Source of the DNA: Flavobacteriales bacterium
GTDB lineage: Bacteria > Bacteroidota > Bacteroidia > Flavobacteriales_D > Parvicellaceae
Length of the DNA: 44,579 nt
Assembly (NCBI GenBank): GCA_024635865.1
Contig: JAGXIB010000230.1
Coordinates: forward strand, 1 to 44,579
Direction: 5' to 3'
The translations under genes were made by a program, and so were the position numbers. Of the stretch, positions 16,863 to 25,272 are shown piece by piece (position 1 is the stretch's first letter; every line of letters begins with the position of its first letter). The notes below the pieces were generated by a model, which saw only the letters and a program-made list of their open reading frames with translations, did not search any database and was not told the DNA's origin.

Positions 16863-17708
16863 TTAATAATCACCTAAGGTTTCAGGATTTTGTGCTAAAG
16901 CTGAAGCTAGTTGCTCATCGTTTGGAGGTGAACCATGCCATTTATGTGTTCCCATCATAAAATCAACACCATTACCCATTTCTGTTTTCATGATGATAAC
17001 GATAGGCTTTCCTTGTCCTGTTAAGGATTTGGCTTTCTCTAAAGTTGTAATAACTTCTTCTATATTATTGCCATCCATATTTAAAACCGTCCAACCAAAA
17101 GCTTTCCACTTTGCATTTAAGTCTCCAAGAGGCATAACATCGTCAATATCACCATCAATTTGTTTGTGGTTATAATCTACTGTTGCAATTAAGTTGTCAA
17201 TTTTCTTACCCGCTGCATACATCATTGCTTCCCATATCTGACCTTCTTGTAACTCTCCATCACCATGAAGAGTAAAAATTAAACTTTTATCACCATTTAA
17301 TTTTTTGGTCTGAGCAGCACCTATAGCTACAGATAACCCCTGACCTAAAGAGCCACTCGCGATTCTAACTCCAGGAAGACCTTCATGAGTAGTTGGGTGA
17401 CCCTGTAGACGAGTATTTAATTTTCTAAAAGTTGCTAATTCTTCTTTAGGAAAGTATCCAGCATGTGATAGAACACTATAAAAAACAGGAGAAATGTGAC
17501 CGTTAGATAAAAAGAATAAATCTTCATCGATACCATCCATTTTAAAGTTAGAAGGATTATGGTTCATTATTTTGTTATACAAAACAGTTAAAAATTCAGT
17601 ACACCCTAGAGATCCCCCAGGATGACCGGATTGAACAGCGTGGACCATTCTAACAATATCTCGTCTAGTTTGTGTACATTTTTGATTTAGTTCTTCTATT
17701 TGATGCAT
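16863..17708 (-). CDS. Transketolase, N-terminal (ThDP-binding) subunit of a split enzyme
   Basis: This 281-residue protein is the pyrophosphate-binding half of transketolase, which moves two-carbon units between sugar phosphates. Seen motifs are SGHPGGSLG (H29), LSNGHISP (H71), LQGHPTTHEGLPGV (H104), SGSLGQGLSVA, and the ThDP/Mg signature that starts GDGELQEGQIWE (149-160) and ends at N180 in TVDYN. These match the family. It needs the C-terminal subunit encoded at 14451-15410. A TAnnTTTG promoter box lies about 30 bases before the start. It is the first gene of the minus-strand run that continues through VWA, the C subunit, NlpC/P60, coaD and the TlpA-like gene. Confidence 0.93.
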   Translation of the reverse strand: MHQIEELNQKCTQTRRDIVRMVHAVQSGHPGGSLGCTEFLTVLYNKIMNHNPSNFKMDGIDEDLFFLSNGHISPVFYSVLSHAGYFPKEELATFRKLNTRLQGHPTTHEGLPGVRIASGSLGQGLSVAIGAAQTKKLNGDKSLIFTLHGDGELQEGQIWEAMMYAAGKKIDNLIATVDYNHKQIDGDIDDVMPLGDLNAKWKAFGWTVLNMDGNNIEEVITTLEKAKSLTGQGKPIVIIMKTEMGNGVDFMMGTHKWHGSPPNDEQLASALAQNPETLGDY

Positions 17709-17738
17709 CTTTTTATCTCTTTAAATTCGTCTTAGAAA

Positions 17739-17746
17739 CAAATGTA
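17739..17746 (-). promoter_or_regulatory. Candidate -7 promoter box (TACATTTG) for the transketolase run
   Basis: On the minus strand this reads TACATTTG, an exact match to TAnnTTTG, 30 bases upstream of the ATG at 17708. No good TTTG is seen at -33. Confidence 0.55.
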
Positions 17747-17898
17747 AGTTTTTTGAGATAAAATCACCTTTTGTTTAATTCTATTTTTTCTAAATTTATA
17801 GAAGATTTGTTTTGTATGAAAATTGGATGACTGAATTCATAGAGAACTAAGAGAAATTTACTAACTTAGCGGACTGTTTTTAAACCCACATATACACT

Positions 17899-18282
17899 AT
17901 GGTAAATAAATTAATAACGCTTTTAATTGTTTTTATAACTTTTGGAAGTATATATGGTCAGGAAGTTAATCCTGATTCTAGGTTAGAAGTTAAGTATTCT
18001 AAGGCTCAGCTTAATGAGTTGAAAAGAACAAATCCAGAAGAATTAAAGTTTTTAAACTTTTGTATCGAAAATGCTTTTACTGTTATGCCTTTACCGCAAG
18101 AAAAGAAAGCTGTTTCGGAGATTAGAGGTAAAGTTAGTATTAGTAATTTGGAAGAAATTAATTTCTTTGATTTAGGATTAGAACTAGAAGAAACAAATTG
18201 GCAATATTATACGATAGAGGGAACTCAGGAAATGTTAGTCATTTTTTCTAAAGAAGAAATTGAGCGTAAAATCAATAAATAA
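17899..18282 (+). CDS. Small exported protein of unknown function
   Basis: I do not recognise this 127-residue protein. It has a clear signal peptide (MVNKLITLLIVFITFGSIYGQ). The mature part of about 106 residues is acidic and lysine-rich, with one cysteine and no membrane segment, lipobox or T9SS signal. The segment SKAQLNELKRTNPEELKFLNFCIENAF is predicted helical by eye, followed by a probable beta portion. It ends 6 bases before the CUB/P-domain T9SS cargo gene, so the two are almost certainly cotranscribed and the small protein may assist or bind that cargo. TAACTTAG at 17862-17869 is a one-mismatch match to TAnnTTTG. Confidence 0.8.
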   Translation: MVNKLITLLIVFITFGSIYGQEVNPDSRLEVKYSKAQLNELKRTNPEELKFLNFCIENAFTVMPLPQEKKAVSEIRGKVSISNLEEINFFDLGLELEETNWQYYTIEGTQEMLVIFSKEEIERKINK

Positions 18283-18288
18283 CAAAGA

Positions 18289-20724
18289 ATGAAAAAAATA
18301 ATATTAGCTAGTTTAATTTCGATATTTAGTCTGTCTTTTTATAGTCAAACTTTGATTTCGGACGCAGATACTCTTTGTGATTGCTCAAACACCACAAGTA
18401 GCTTTAATGATGGAAGTGTTGTAAATTTCCAAGATGCATCAGGTGGTACTGATTATCTTCCTGGATCGAATGATACAATTACTTTTTGTCCAGATGCAAC
18501 TACTTCAAAATTATTTGCAACATTTGCTATTGATCAAGGATTTTCTTGGAATGTTGATGCTTCAGATACTTTGTATGTCTATGATGGTCCTAACGCTTCT
18601 AGTCCACTTTTAGGAGCTTATAATTCTACTACTGATCCTAATGGAATGTTTTTGCAGTCTTCTTGGAACAATCCTAGTGGGTGTTTAACATTTGTATTTA
18701 TTAGTAATGGTGCAGATGAAGGAACAGGTTGGGATGCAAATATTTCATGTGGAAATCCACCTCAGCCTTTTGAAGTTCATATGGAAGCTTATATAACAGG
18801 AACATCTAACGGAGGGGATGACATTGTTAATGACTTAAATCCGATAGATACAGGATATGTTGATGTTTGCTTAGGAGACTCAATACAATTGGTGGCGTTG
18901 CCATTATTTCCAAACGACCCAAGTAATACAAATAATGGAGGGTATGATCAAATTAATAACTATGTTGCTACTTGGGAGTTTTCAGACGGAACAGTTTTAA
19001 CTGGTGATACAATTTTATTTGTTCCTCCATATAGAAGTGGTTTTTTAGTAAAGTTAAGAATAGATGATGGCTTTCCTCAAGTAGAAACTATTTCAGCGAT
19101 TATTAGGGTTTCAACAGTTCCTAGTTTTGCAACTTGTAGAGCTTTGAGTGATACTATTTGTGCAGGTGAAGCAACTCAATTATTTGGAGGAATAGTTGCA
19201 GGGGATACGGTTGGAGTTGAAGGACAACCAGGGAGTATTGATATTGATGGGTCTTTTGCTACACTAACCTACTTACCTGATGGGTCAGGACAGAATTATA
19301 CTACTGATATTGCCATCTCAGGTTTTCCGACTTCAACTACGATACAAAATGCTTCTGATATCAGTAGGATTTGTTTAAGTATGGAACATTCTTTTTTAGG
19401 TGATTTAGAAATGACTTTAACTTGTCCTAACGGTCAATCAGTTGTTATCTTCAATGCTTATTCAGGAACCAGCGCAGGGAGTTTAGCTGTAGGTGGATTT
19501 GGCGGTGGAGGGACATATATCGGTGGAGCGGATGATTCAGGAAATGGAACTGTCGGAGTATGCGAAGAATATTGTTTTTCTGAGCGACCTGGTTCTCTTC
19601 CATCATGGGCAAATGGTTATAATACGATGGTTGCATCAGGACCTAGTATAGGGACCATGATTGAACCAGGGATTTATAATCCTGAAGAAGCTTTCTTTCC
19701 TGCATTACAGGGGTGTCCAGTGAATGGAAATTGGACAATTACCGTAAGAGATAACCAAGGAATTGATGATGGTTATATTTGTGAATGGGGTATTTTTCTT
19801 AGTGGAACTTTAGATCCAAATACAGAAAACTACACCCCTAGTATTGTGAATGAATTTTGGTCTCCCGACCCAACTATCATAACAGGAGATAATGACACTG
19901 CTATTGTGGTATTGCCTCCTCTAGGTACAACTGGTTACACCTTTAATGTTGAAGATAACTTTGGGTGTACTTATGATACAACTATTAATGTTACTGCTAT
20001 TCAGGGACCTTCAGTAGAAGGACCATTAGAAGGCTGTGTTGGAGCTAATGCCGGGGTTCAGTTTGCTAATACCTATGCTCCAGAGGGAGGTTCTTGGGAG
20101 TATCCATCAGATCTAACTCTTAAATTTCCTAGTAGTTTTATTAACCAAGGGTTCACTTCTAATACCCCTGGAACATATACAGTTTCTTTTTTAGATAATC
20201 AATGTAGTGATACAACAACTGCTCAAATTACTTTTCTTCCGATTCCTACAGCAGAGATAGTATTAGAATCCGATACGATTTGTAGAGGAGACTCATTATT
20301 GTTAAAATTAGTGACTTCAGACCCAAACAACATAGTTTGGAATAATAATCCATTATTCAATACTCAAGCTATTTCAATATCTGAAGCTGGAATTTATACC
20401 GCAGAAGTAACTAATCAATGTGGAACAGCTACAGATGAGTTTGAATTGTTTATTCAAGATTGTGTTATTCCAAATGTGATTACTCCAAATGGAGATGGAC
20501 AGAATGACTACTTTTATACAAATATAGCTGAGAATTATACAGATACTCATGTAATTATTTACAATAGATGGGGAAGAAAAGTCTATGAGAATAAAAATTA
20601 CGATAACTCTTGGGATGGAGTAAATAATGGAGGTGGAAAGTTAGCTGCTGGAACCTATTATTATGTTCTTACTTATGATGGAGGGAGTATTGATGAAAAA
20701 GGATTTATTACTTTAATGAAATAA
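18289..20724 (+). CDS. Surface protein with CUB-like and P-domains and type B T9SS sorting domain
   Basis: The 811-residue protein has a signal peptide (MKKIILASLISIFSLSFYSQ) and then a CUB-like domain (DTITFCPDATTSKLFATFAI through TFVFISNGADEGTGWDANIS, about residues 60-155). A PKD-like stretch follows (YVATWEFSDGTVLTGDTI), then a proprotein-convertase P-like domain (SRICLSMEHSFLGDLEMTLT through GNWTITVRDNQGIDDGYICE), Ig-like repeats, and from about residue 725 the CHU_C/type B T9SS domain (VITPNGDGQNDYF, IYNRWGRKVYE, WDGVNNGG). Type B signals direct proteins through T9SS and usually need a PorP/SprF-like partner. There is no protease domain, so an adhesive or binding role on the cell surface is likely. 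It follows a small exported gene by 6 bases and ends before a strong terminator. Confidence 0.9.
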   Translation: MKKIILASLISIFSLSFYSQTLISDADTLCDCSNTTSSFNDGSVVNFQDASGGTDYLPGSNDTITFCPDATTSKLFATFAIDQGFSWNVDASDTLYVYDGPNASSPLLGAYNSTTDPNGMFLQSSWNNPSGCLTFVFISNGADEGTGWDANISCGNPPQPFEVHMEAYITGTSNGGDDIVNDLNPIDTGYVDVCLGDSIQLVALPLFPNDPSNTNNGGYDQINNYVATWEFSDGTVLTGDTILFVPPYRSGFLVKLRIDDGFPQVETISAIIRVSTVPSFATCRALSDTICAGEATQLFGGIVAGDTVGVEGQPGSIDIDGSFATLTYLPDGSGQNYTTDIAISGFPTSTTIQNASDISRICLSMEHSFLGDLEMTLTCPNGQSVVIFNAYSGTSAGSLAVGGFGGGGTYIGGADDSGNGTVGVCEEYCFSERPGSLPSWANGYNTMVASGPSIGTMIEPGIYNPEEAFFPALQGCPVNGNWTITVRDNQGIDDGYICEWGIFLSGTLDPNTENYTPSIVNEFWSPDPTIITGDNDTAIVVLPPLGTTGYTFNVEDNFGCTYDTTINVTAIQGPSVEGPLEGCVGANAGVQFANTYAPEGGSWEYPSDLTLKFPSSFINQGFTSNTPGTYTVSFLDNQCSDTTTAQITFLPIPTAEIVLESDTICRGDSLLLKLVTSDPNNIVWNNNPLFNTQAISISEAGIYTAEVTNQCGTATDEFELFIQDCVIPNVITPNGDGQNDYFYTNIAENYTDTHVIIYNRWGRKVYENKNYDNSWDGVNNGGGKLAAGTYYYVLTYDGGSIDEKGFITLMK

Positions 20725-20750
20725 AATAATTAATAGATAGAATATTTTAT

Positions 20751-20781
20751 AAAAAAAAGCCTCCAATTGGAGGCTTTTTTT
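20751..20781. terminator. Rho-independent terminator before ychF
   Basis: AAGCCTCC (20757-20764) pairs with GGAGGCTT (20769-20776) around AATT. It is flanked by A-run and T-run, so it can work on either strand. It ends the 17899-20724 unit. Confidence 0.93.
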
Positions 20782-20806
20782 GTTGGTATATGTTTTAAAA
20801 AAAACG

Positions 20807-20814
20807 TACTTTCG
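20807..20814 (+). promoter_or_regulatory. Candidate -7 promoter box (TACTTTCG) for ychF
   Basis: TACTTTCG matches TAnnTTTG in all but one position and lies 21 bases before the ychF ATG (20836). GTTG at 20782-20785, 21 bases upstream, could serve as the -33 element. Confidence 0.45.
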
Positions 20815-20835
20815 CACCTCAATAATTTATTTGAT

Positions 20836-21933
20836 ATGGCTTTAAAATGTGGAATAGTAGGATTACCGAATGTAGGGAAATCAACATTGTTTAATTGTTT
20901 ATCTAATGCAGTAGCTCAAAGTGCAAATTTTCCATTTTGTACCATAGAGCCTAATGTTGGAACGATAACAGTTCCAGATGAGAGAATAAATAAATTAGAA
21001 GGTCTTGTCTCTCCTGAGAGAGTTGTTCCCACTACGATAGAGATAGTTGATATAGCAGGATTAGTAAAAGGAGCTCATAAAGGAGAAGGGTTAGGAAATC
21101 AATTTTTAGCTAATATTAGAGAGGTTGATGCTATTATTCATGTTGTTCGTTGTTTTGATGATGGAAATATAATTCATGTTGACGGAAGTGTTAACCCCGT
21201 TAGAGATAAAGAAGTTATAGACATTGAATTACAATTAAAAGATTTAGAGACCGTTGAGAAAAGAATTTCTGGATTAGCCCGTAAGATTAAAACAGGAGAT
21301 AAAGAAGCTTTAAAGCAAAACGATCTATATGAACTTTTGCAAAAGACACTAGAAGAGGGTAGGTCTGCACGTTCTTTAGAGCTAGATGAAGACAGACAAG
21401 AGATCTTAGATGAGCTGCAATTAATTACTGCAAAGCCAGTGTTATATTTATGTAATGTAGATGAAGATTCGGTTAAAAATGGTAACGCTTATGTTGAGGC
21501 ATTAAAGGAAGCAGTAAAAGATGAAGGTGCTGAAGTTTTAGTTCTTGGAGCTGCAATTGAAGCTGACATTAATGAGTTGGAGAGCTATGAAGAACGTCAA
21601 ATGTTCTTGGATGATTTAGGCTTGACAGAGCCTGGAGTTAGTAAATTGATTAAGTCTGCATACAAGTTATTAAACCTTTATACTTACTTTACCGTAGGAG
21701 TAAAAGAAGTTAGAGCTTGGACTATTAAACAAGGAATGACAGCTCCACAAGCTGCAGGAGTGATTCATACTGATTTTGAAAAAGGTTTTATTCGTGCAGA
21801 GGTTATTAAGTATGAAGACTTTATTAAGTTTGAGTCAGAAGCTAAAATAAAAGAAGCTGGGAAAATGCAAGTAAACGGTAAAGAATATGTAGTAGAAGAT
21901 GGAGATATTATGCATTTTAGATTTAATGTATAA
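20836..21933 (+). CDS. ychF: Redox-regulated ATPase YchF (OLA1 family)
   Basis: YchF is a universally conserved P-loop NTPase that prefers ATP, binds ribosomes and is linked to stress responses. I place the start at 20836, giving MALKCGIVGLPNVGKST and 365 residues, close to the usual 363. The open frame extends further upstream only through the terminator and promoter sequence. Motifs are the P-loop GLPNVGKST (residues 9-17), NFPFCTIEPNVG, the G3-like DIAGLVKGAHKGEGLGNQF, the NVDED segment in place of NKxD, and the C-terminal TGS-like domain (FTVGVKEVRAWTI through GDIMHFRFNV). It is preceded by its own promoter and followed 51 bases later by porQ. Confidence 0.96.
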   Translation: MALKCGIVGLPNVGKSTLFNCLSNAVAQSANFPFCTIEPNVGTITVPDERINKLEGLVSPERVVPTTIEIVDIAGLVKGAHKGEGLGNQFLANIREVDAIIHVVRCFDDGNIIHVDGSVNPVRDKEVIDIELQLKDLETVEKRISGLARKIKTGDKEALKQNDLYELLQKTLEEGRSARSLELDEDRQEILDELQLITAKPVLYLCNVDEDSVKNGNAYVEALKEAVKDEGAEVLVLGAAIEADINELESYEERQMFLDDLGLTEPGVSKLIKSAYKLLNLYTYFTVGVKEVRAWTIKQGMTAPQAAGVIHTDFEKGFIRAEVIKYEDFIKFESEAKIKEAGKMQVNGKEYVVEDGDIMHFRFNV

Positions 21934-21984
21934 TTCTTTTAAAATCAAATACTATTTTTAATTTGTAGTCGTTACTATGATAGA

Positions 21985-23055
21985 ATGAAAACAAGCTTGT
22001 TAATTATTTTAGTGTTGTCTACTATCATTTCAGCTGCTCAAATTGGAGGTGAAAAAACCTATCAGTTTTTAAATTATGTTAACTCAGCCAGAGTAGAAGG
22101 AGCTGGAGGTTATTTGATTTCAGTTAGAGATAATGATCCTAGTTTAGGGGTCGAAAATCCTGCGTTATTAAATTGTTCGATGCATGGTTACTTGGTGTTA
22201 GATTATACCAGTCAATTTGCAGGTTCTAATTTTGGTTTTACTTCCTATACAAAACATTATAATAATGTAGGAACTTTCAATGCTAGTTTACTTTATGCTA
22301 ATTATGGAAGTTTTTCTACAGCTGACGTTGAAGGAAATCTAACAGGTGCAACTTTTACTGCGTCGGATATAGATTTAAGATTAAGTTATGGAAGACCAGT
22401 AAATGAAAGGTTAGCTGTTGGAGGAAACCTAAATGTTTTAGGTAGTTTTTATGAGCAGTACAATTCATTTGGTATTAGTTCTACTTTAGGAGCTAGTTAT
22501 TACAATAAAGAAAAAGAGTTTTCAGCAGGTTTAGTGATTAAAAATATAGGTTATCAATTAATATCGTATACTAAAAACAATACAGAAGCCTTACCTTTTA
22601 ATACAGTAATCGCTGTTTCTAAGAAACTAGCACATGCGCCTTTTCGTTTTTCATTAACCTATCATAACCTTCAACAATTTAATTTATTATTTTTTGATGA
22701 AAATGCACCGATTGAAACAGATCCTTTAACAGGAGAGATAATAGAAAACAAACCACCAGGATTTACGAAGAAGTTTGTTCAGCATTTAGTTATTGGAGGA
22801 GAGTTAATTCTTTCAGAGAATTTTCACATTCAAGCAGGCTATAATCACTATGTCAGAACTTTAAATAAAGCTATTGCTAAAACAGGAGCAACTGGTTTGT
22901 CCTGGGGGATAGGCTTTAAGGTTAAACGCTTTCACGTTAGTTATGGTATGGGGAAGAGGCATATTGCGGGAGCCAATAATCATATTACTATTTCAACCAA
23001 TATAGGAAAGAAAATAGTTGCAGAAGATACTTTCTACAGGCAAGACCCTAACTAA
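21985..23055 (+). CDS. porQ: Type IX secretion system protein PorQ
   Basis: PorQ is an outer-membrane beta-barrel of the FadL/PorV type and part of the T9SS attachment complex (PorU-PorV-PorQ-PorZ) that cleaves sorting signals and anchors cargo at the surface. The 356-residue protein has a signal peptide (MKTSLLIILVLSTIISAAQ), then the PorQ-like opening GGEKTYQFLNYVNSARVEGAGG and the block NDPSLGVENPALL. The remainder alternates beta strands with aromatic girdles and ends with strands such as GLSWGIGFKVKRFHVSYGM. The other attachment-complex genes are not in this window. Neighbours are the housekeeping genes ychF and tex, the latter with its own promoter box just after this stop. Confidence 0.86.
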   Translation: MKTSLLIILVLSTIISAAQIGGEKTYQFLNYVNSARVEGAGGYLISVRDNDPSLGVENPALLNCSMHGYLVLDYTSQFAGSNFGFTSYTKHYNNVGTFNASLLYANYGSFSTADVEGNLTGATFTASDIDLRLSYGRPVNERLAVGGNLNVLGSFYEQYNSFGISSTLGASYYNKEKEFSAGLVIKNIGYQLISYTKNNTEALPFNTVIAVSKKLAHAPFRFSLTYHNLQQFNLLFFDENAPIETDPLTGEIIENKPPGFTKKFVQHLVIGGELILSENFHIQAGYNHYVRTLNKAIAKTGATGLSWGIGFKVKRFHVSYGMGKRHIAGANNHITISTNIGKKIVAEDTFYRQDPN

Positions 23056-23066
23056 TGGATTAATCT

Positions 23067-23074
23067 TATATTTG
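23067..23074 (+). promoter_or_regulatory. Candidate -7 promoter box (TATATTTG) for tex
   Basis: TATATTTG is an exact TAnnTTTG match 17 bases before the tex start codon and 12 bases after the porQ stop, so any -33 element would lie inside porQ. Confidence 0.5.
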
Positions 23075-23091
23075 TAACTTAATTAGCTGTT

Positions 23092-25200
23092 ATGAATATT
23101 GAGGGTTTTGCAAAGGAATTAAATGTACACAATTGGCAAGTTAATAAGGCGAAACAACTCTTAGAAGAAGGAGCTACACTTCCTTTTATTGCTCGATATA
23201 GAAAAGATTTTACTGGTGGGTTAACAGATATTCAGTTAGAAAGATTAGTTGTTCTTTTTGATCTGGAAAAACAGTTTAGTACAAGAAAAAAATCGATAGT
23301 AAATTCAATAGAAAAACAAGGTTTTTTAACAGAAGAGTTAAAACAAAAAATAGGTACATGTTCTCTACTTCAGGAGTTAGAAGATGTTTATACTCCCTTT
23401 AAACCGAGAAGGAGAACAAAAGTAGATGTAGCTATTGAAAGCGGTTTAGAGCCTTTAGCTAAAATGCTTATGGCCCAAAATGGTTCTCATATAGAAACCT
23501 TGGCAAGTCGTTATTTAAAAAACGGATTAAAAACTGAAAATGAAGTCATAGAAGGGGTTCTAGAAATAGTAGCTTTGTGGATAAGTGAAAGAATACATTT
23601 AAAACAACAATTAAGACGTTTGTTTTGGCAATCAGCAGTTTTAAAAACGAAGCTAGTCAAAGGTAAAGAGGGAGAAGGACAAAAGTTTAAAGATTACTTT
23701 GATTATGAAGAAAAAGTAAGCCGATTGCGATCACATCGCTTTTTAGCAATTTTTAGAGCACAAGGTGAAGGTATTCTTAAAGTAAGTCTCGCTCCAGAAA
23801 AAAATGAAGCTTTAGCTATCATTAGCCGATCAGTTATAAAGGGAACTCAAAGCAATGATTTGCTAACCAAAGCAATTACTAAATCTTATTCACGCTATTT
23901 TAAGCCATCAATTGAGGCAGAGGTTAGAAACGAATTAAAAGATAAATTTGATGATGAAGCAATACTCGTATTTGCAAATAATTTAAGTCAACTACTACTA
24001 CAGTCTCCCTTGGGAGGAAAAAGAGTTTTAGCCGTAGACCCTGGTTTTAAATCGGGTTGTAAATTAGTTTGTTTAAATGAGAATGGAGATTTGCTCTCTA
24101 ATGCTACAATATATCCACACCCTCCACAGAAGGATACAGCTGCTGCAAAAAAGAAAGTAGCGACTTTGGTAGAACAGTATAAAATTGAAGCGATAGCTCT
24201 TGGTAACGGAACTGCTAGTAGAGAGTCAGAACAATTTTTAAAGTCTATTCATTACCGCCATGATATTTCCATCTATATCGTAAATGAAGCTGGGGCTTCT
24301 ATCTATTCAGCTTCAAAAATAGCAAGAGAGGAGTTTCCAGGGTATGATGTAACAGTAAGAGGAAGTGTTTCAATTGGAAGAAGACTAATGGACCCTTTAG
24401 CAGAGTTAGTTAAAATAGATCCTAAAAGTATTGGAGTAGGACAATATCAACACGATGTAAATCAGGTTAAATTAAAGGCGAAATTAGATTATACCGTTGA
24501 AAATTGTGTCAATAAAATTGGAGTAAACCTTAATACTGCGAGTAAATATTTATTATCTTATATTGCTGGAATTGGACCTCAATTAGCAGAAAATATTGTG
24601 GCTTATCGAACAGAAAAAGGAAATTTTAAATCAAGAAAAGAATTATTGAAAGTTTCAAAATTGGGACAGAAAGCTTTTGAACAAGCAGCTGGTTTTTTAA
24701 GGATTTCTGATCCGAAAAACCCTTTAGATAATAGTGGAGTTCACCCAGAAAATTATCATTTGATTGAACTAGTAGCTAAAGATTATAATGCTTCTGTGTT
24801 AGAATTGATTGGAAATAAGGAGTTGATTGAAAAAATAGACTGGAAGAAGTATCAAGGAGGACTAATAGGGGAGCTAACTTTAATTGATTTAAAGAAAGAG
24901 CTTCTGCAACCCAACAGAGATCCTAGAAGTAAAATAAAGGCTTTTGAATTTGCCAAAATCAAGTCTATTGATGATTTGTCAATTGGAATGACATTGCCAG
25001 GGATTGTTAATAATGTGACTAATTTTGGAGCATTTGTAGATTTAGGAATTAAAGTAAATGGATTAATACATATTTCTGAGTTAGCAAATGAATATGTTAG
25101 TAATCCTGCAAGTATTATTTCGTTACAACAACAAGTCAATGCAAGGGTAATTAGTATAGATAAAGAAAGAAATAGAATAAACTTAAGTTTAAAGACTTAA
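23092..25200 (+). CDS. tex: Tex-family RNA-binding transcription accessory protein
   Basis: Tex proteins bind nucleic acids and act in transcription and RNA metabolism. The 702-residue product has the expected order of parts. An N-terminal helical domain (LPFIARYRKDFTGGLTDIQL, near residues 30-49) comes first. The YqgF/RNase H-like domain follows (VLAVDPGFKSGCKLVCLN, then IALGNGTASRESEQF and VNEAGASIYSAS). Next are tandem helix-hairpin-helix motifs (LLSYIAGIGPQLAENIVAYR, LLKVSKLGQKAFEQAAGFLR). A C-terminal S1 domain (GMTLPGIVNNVTNFGAFVDL through RNRINLSL) ends the protein. It is complete but ends directly after S1, slightly shorter than versions with a C-terminal tail. Confidence 0.95.
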   Translation: MNIEGFAKELNVHNWQVNKAKQLLEEGATLPFIARYRKDFTGGLTDIQLERLVVLFDLEKQFSTRKKSIVNSIEKQGFLTEELKQKIGTCSLLQELEDVYTPFKPRRRTKVDVAIESGLEPLAKMLMAQNGSHIETLASRYLKNGLKTENEVIEGVLEIVALWISERIHLKQQLRRLFWQSAVLKTKLVKGKEGEGQKFKDYFDYEEKVSRLRSHRFLAIFRAQGEGILKVSLAPEKNEALAIISRSVIKGTQSNDLLTKAITKSYSRYFKPSIEAEVRNELKDKFDDEAILVFANNLSQLLLQSPLGGKRVLAVDPGFKSGCKLVCLNENGDLLSNATIYPHPPQKDTAAAKKKVATLVEQYKIEAIALGNGTASRESEQFLKSIHYRHDISIYIVNEAGASIYSASKIAREEFPGYDVTVRGSVSIGRRLMDPLAELVKIDPKSIGVGQYQHDVNQVKLKAKLDYTVENCVNKIGVNLNTASKYLLSYIAGIGPQLAENIVAYRTEKGNFKSRKELLKVSKLGQKAFEQAAGFLRISDPKNPLDNSGVHPENYHLIELVAKDYNASVLELIGNKELIEKIDWKKYQGGLIGELTLIDLKKELLQPNRDPRSKIKAFEFAKIKSIDDLSIGMTLPGIVNNVTNFGAFVDLGIKVNGLIHISELANEYVSNPASIISLQQQVNARVISIDKERNRINLSLKT

Positions 25201-25272
25201 AATAGGCAACTTTACAATAAAAAGACGTCTTTTAGTTACAATACAAGAGGTTTAATAACGTTAAGTTATAGA

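Noticed and set aside
20767-20835. Longer N-terminus for ychF starting at 20767
   Set aside because: The extra 23 codons run through the terminator stem and the promoter box; the conserved protein starts at 20836.
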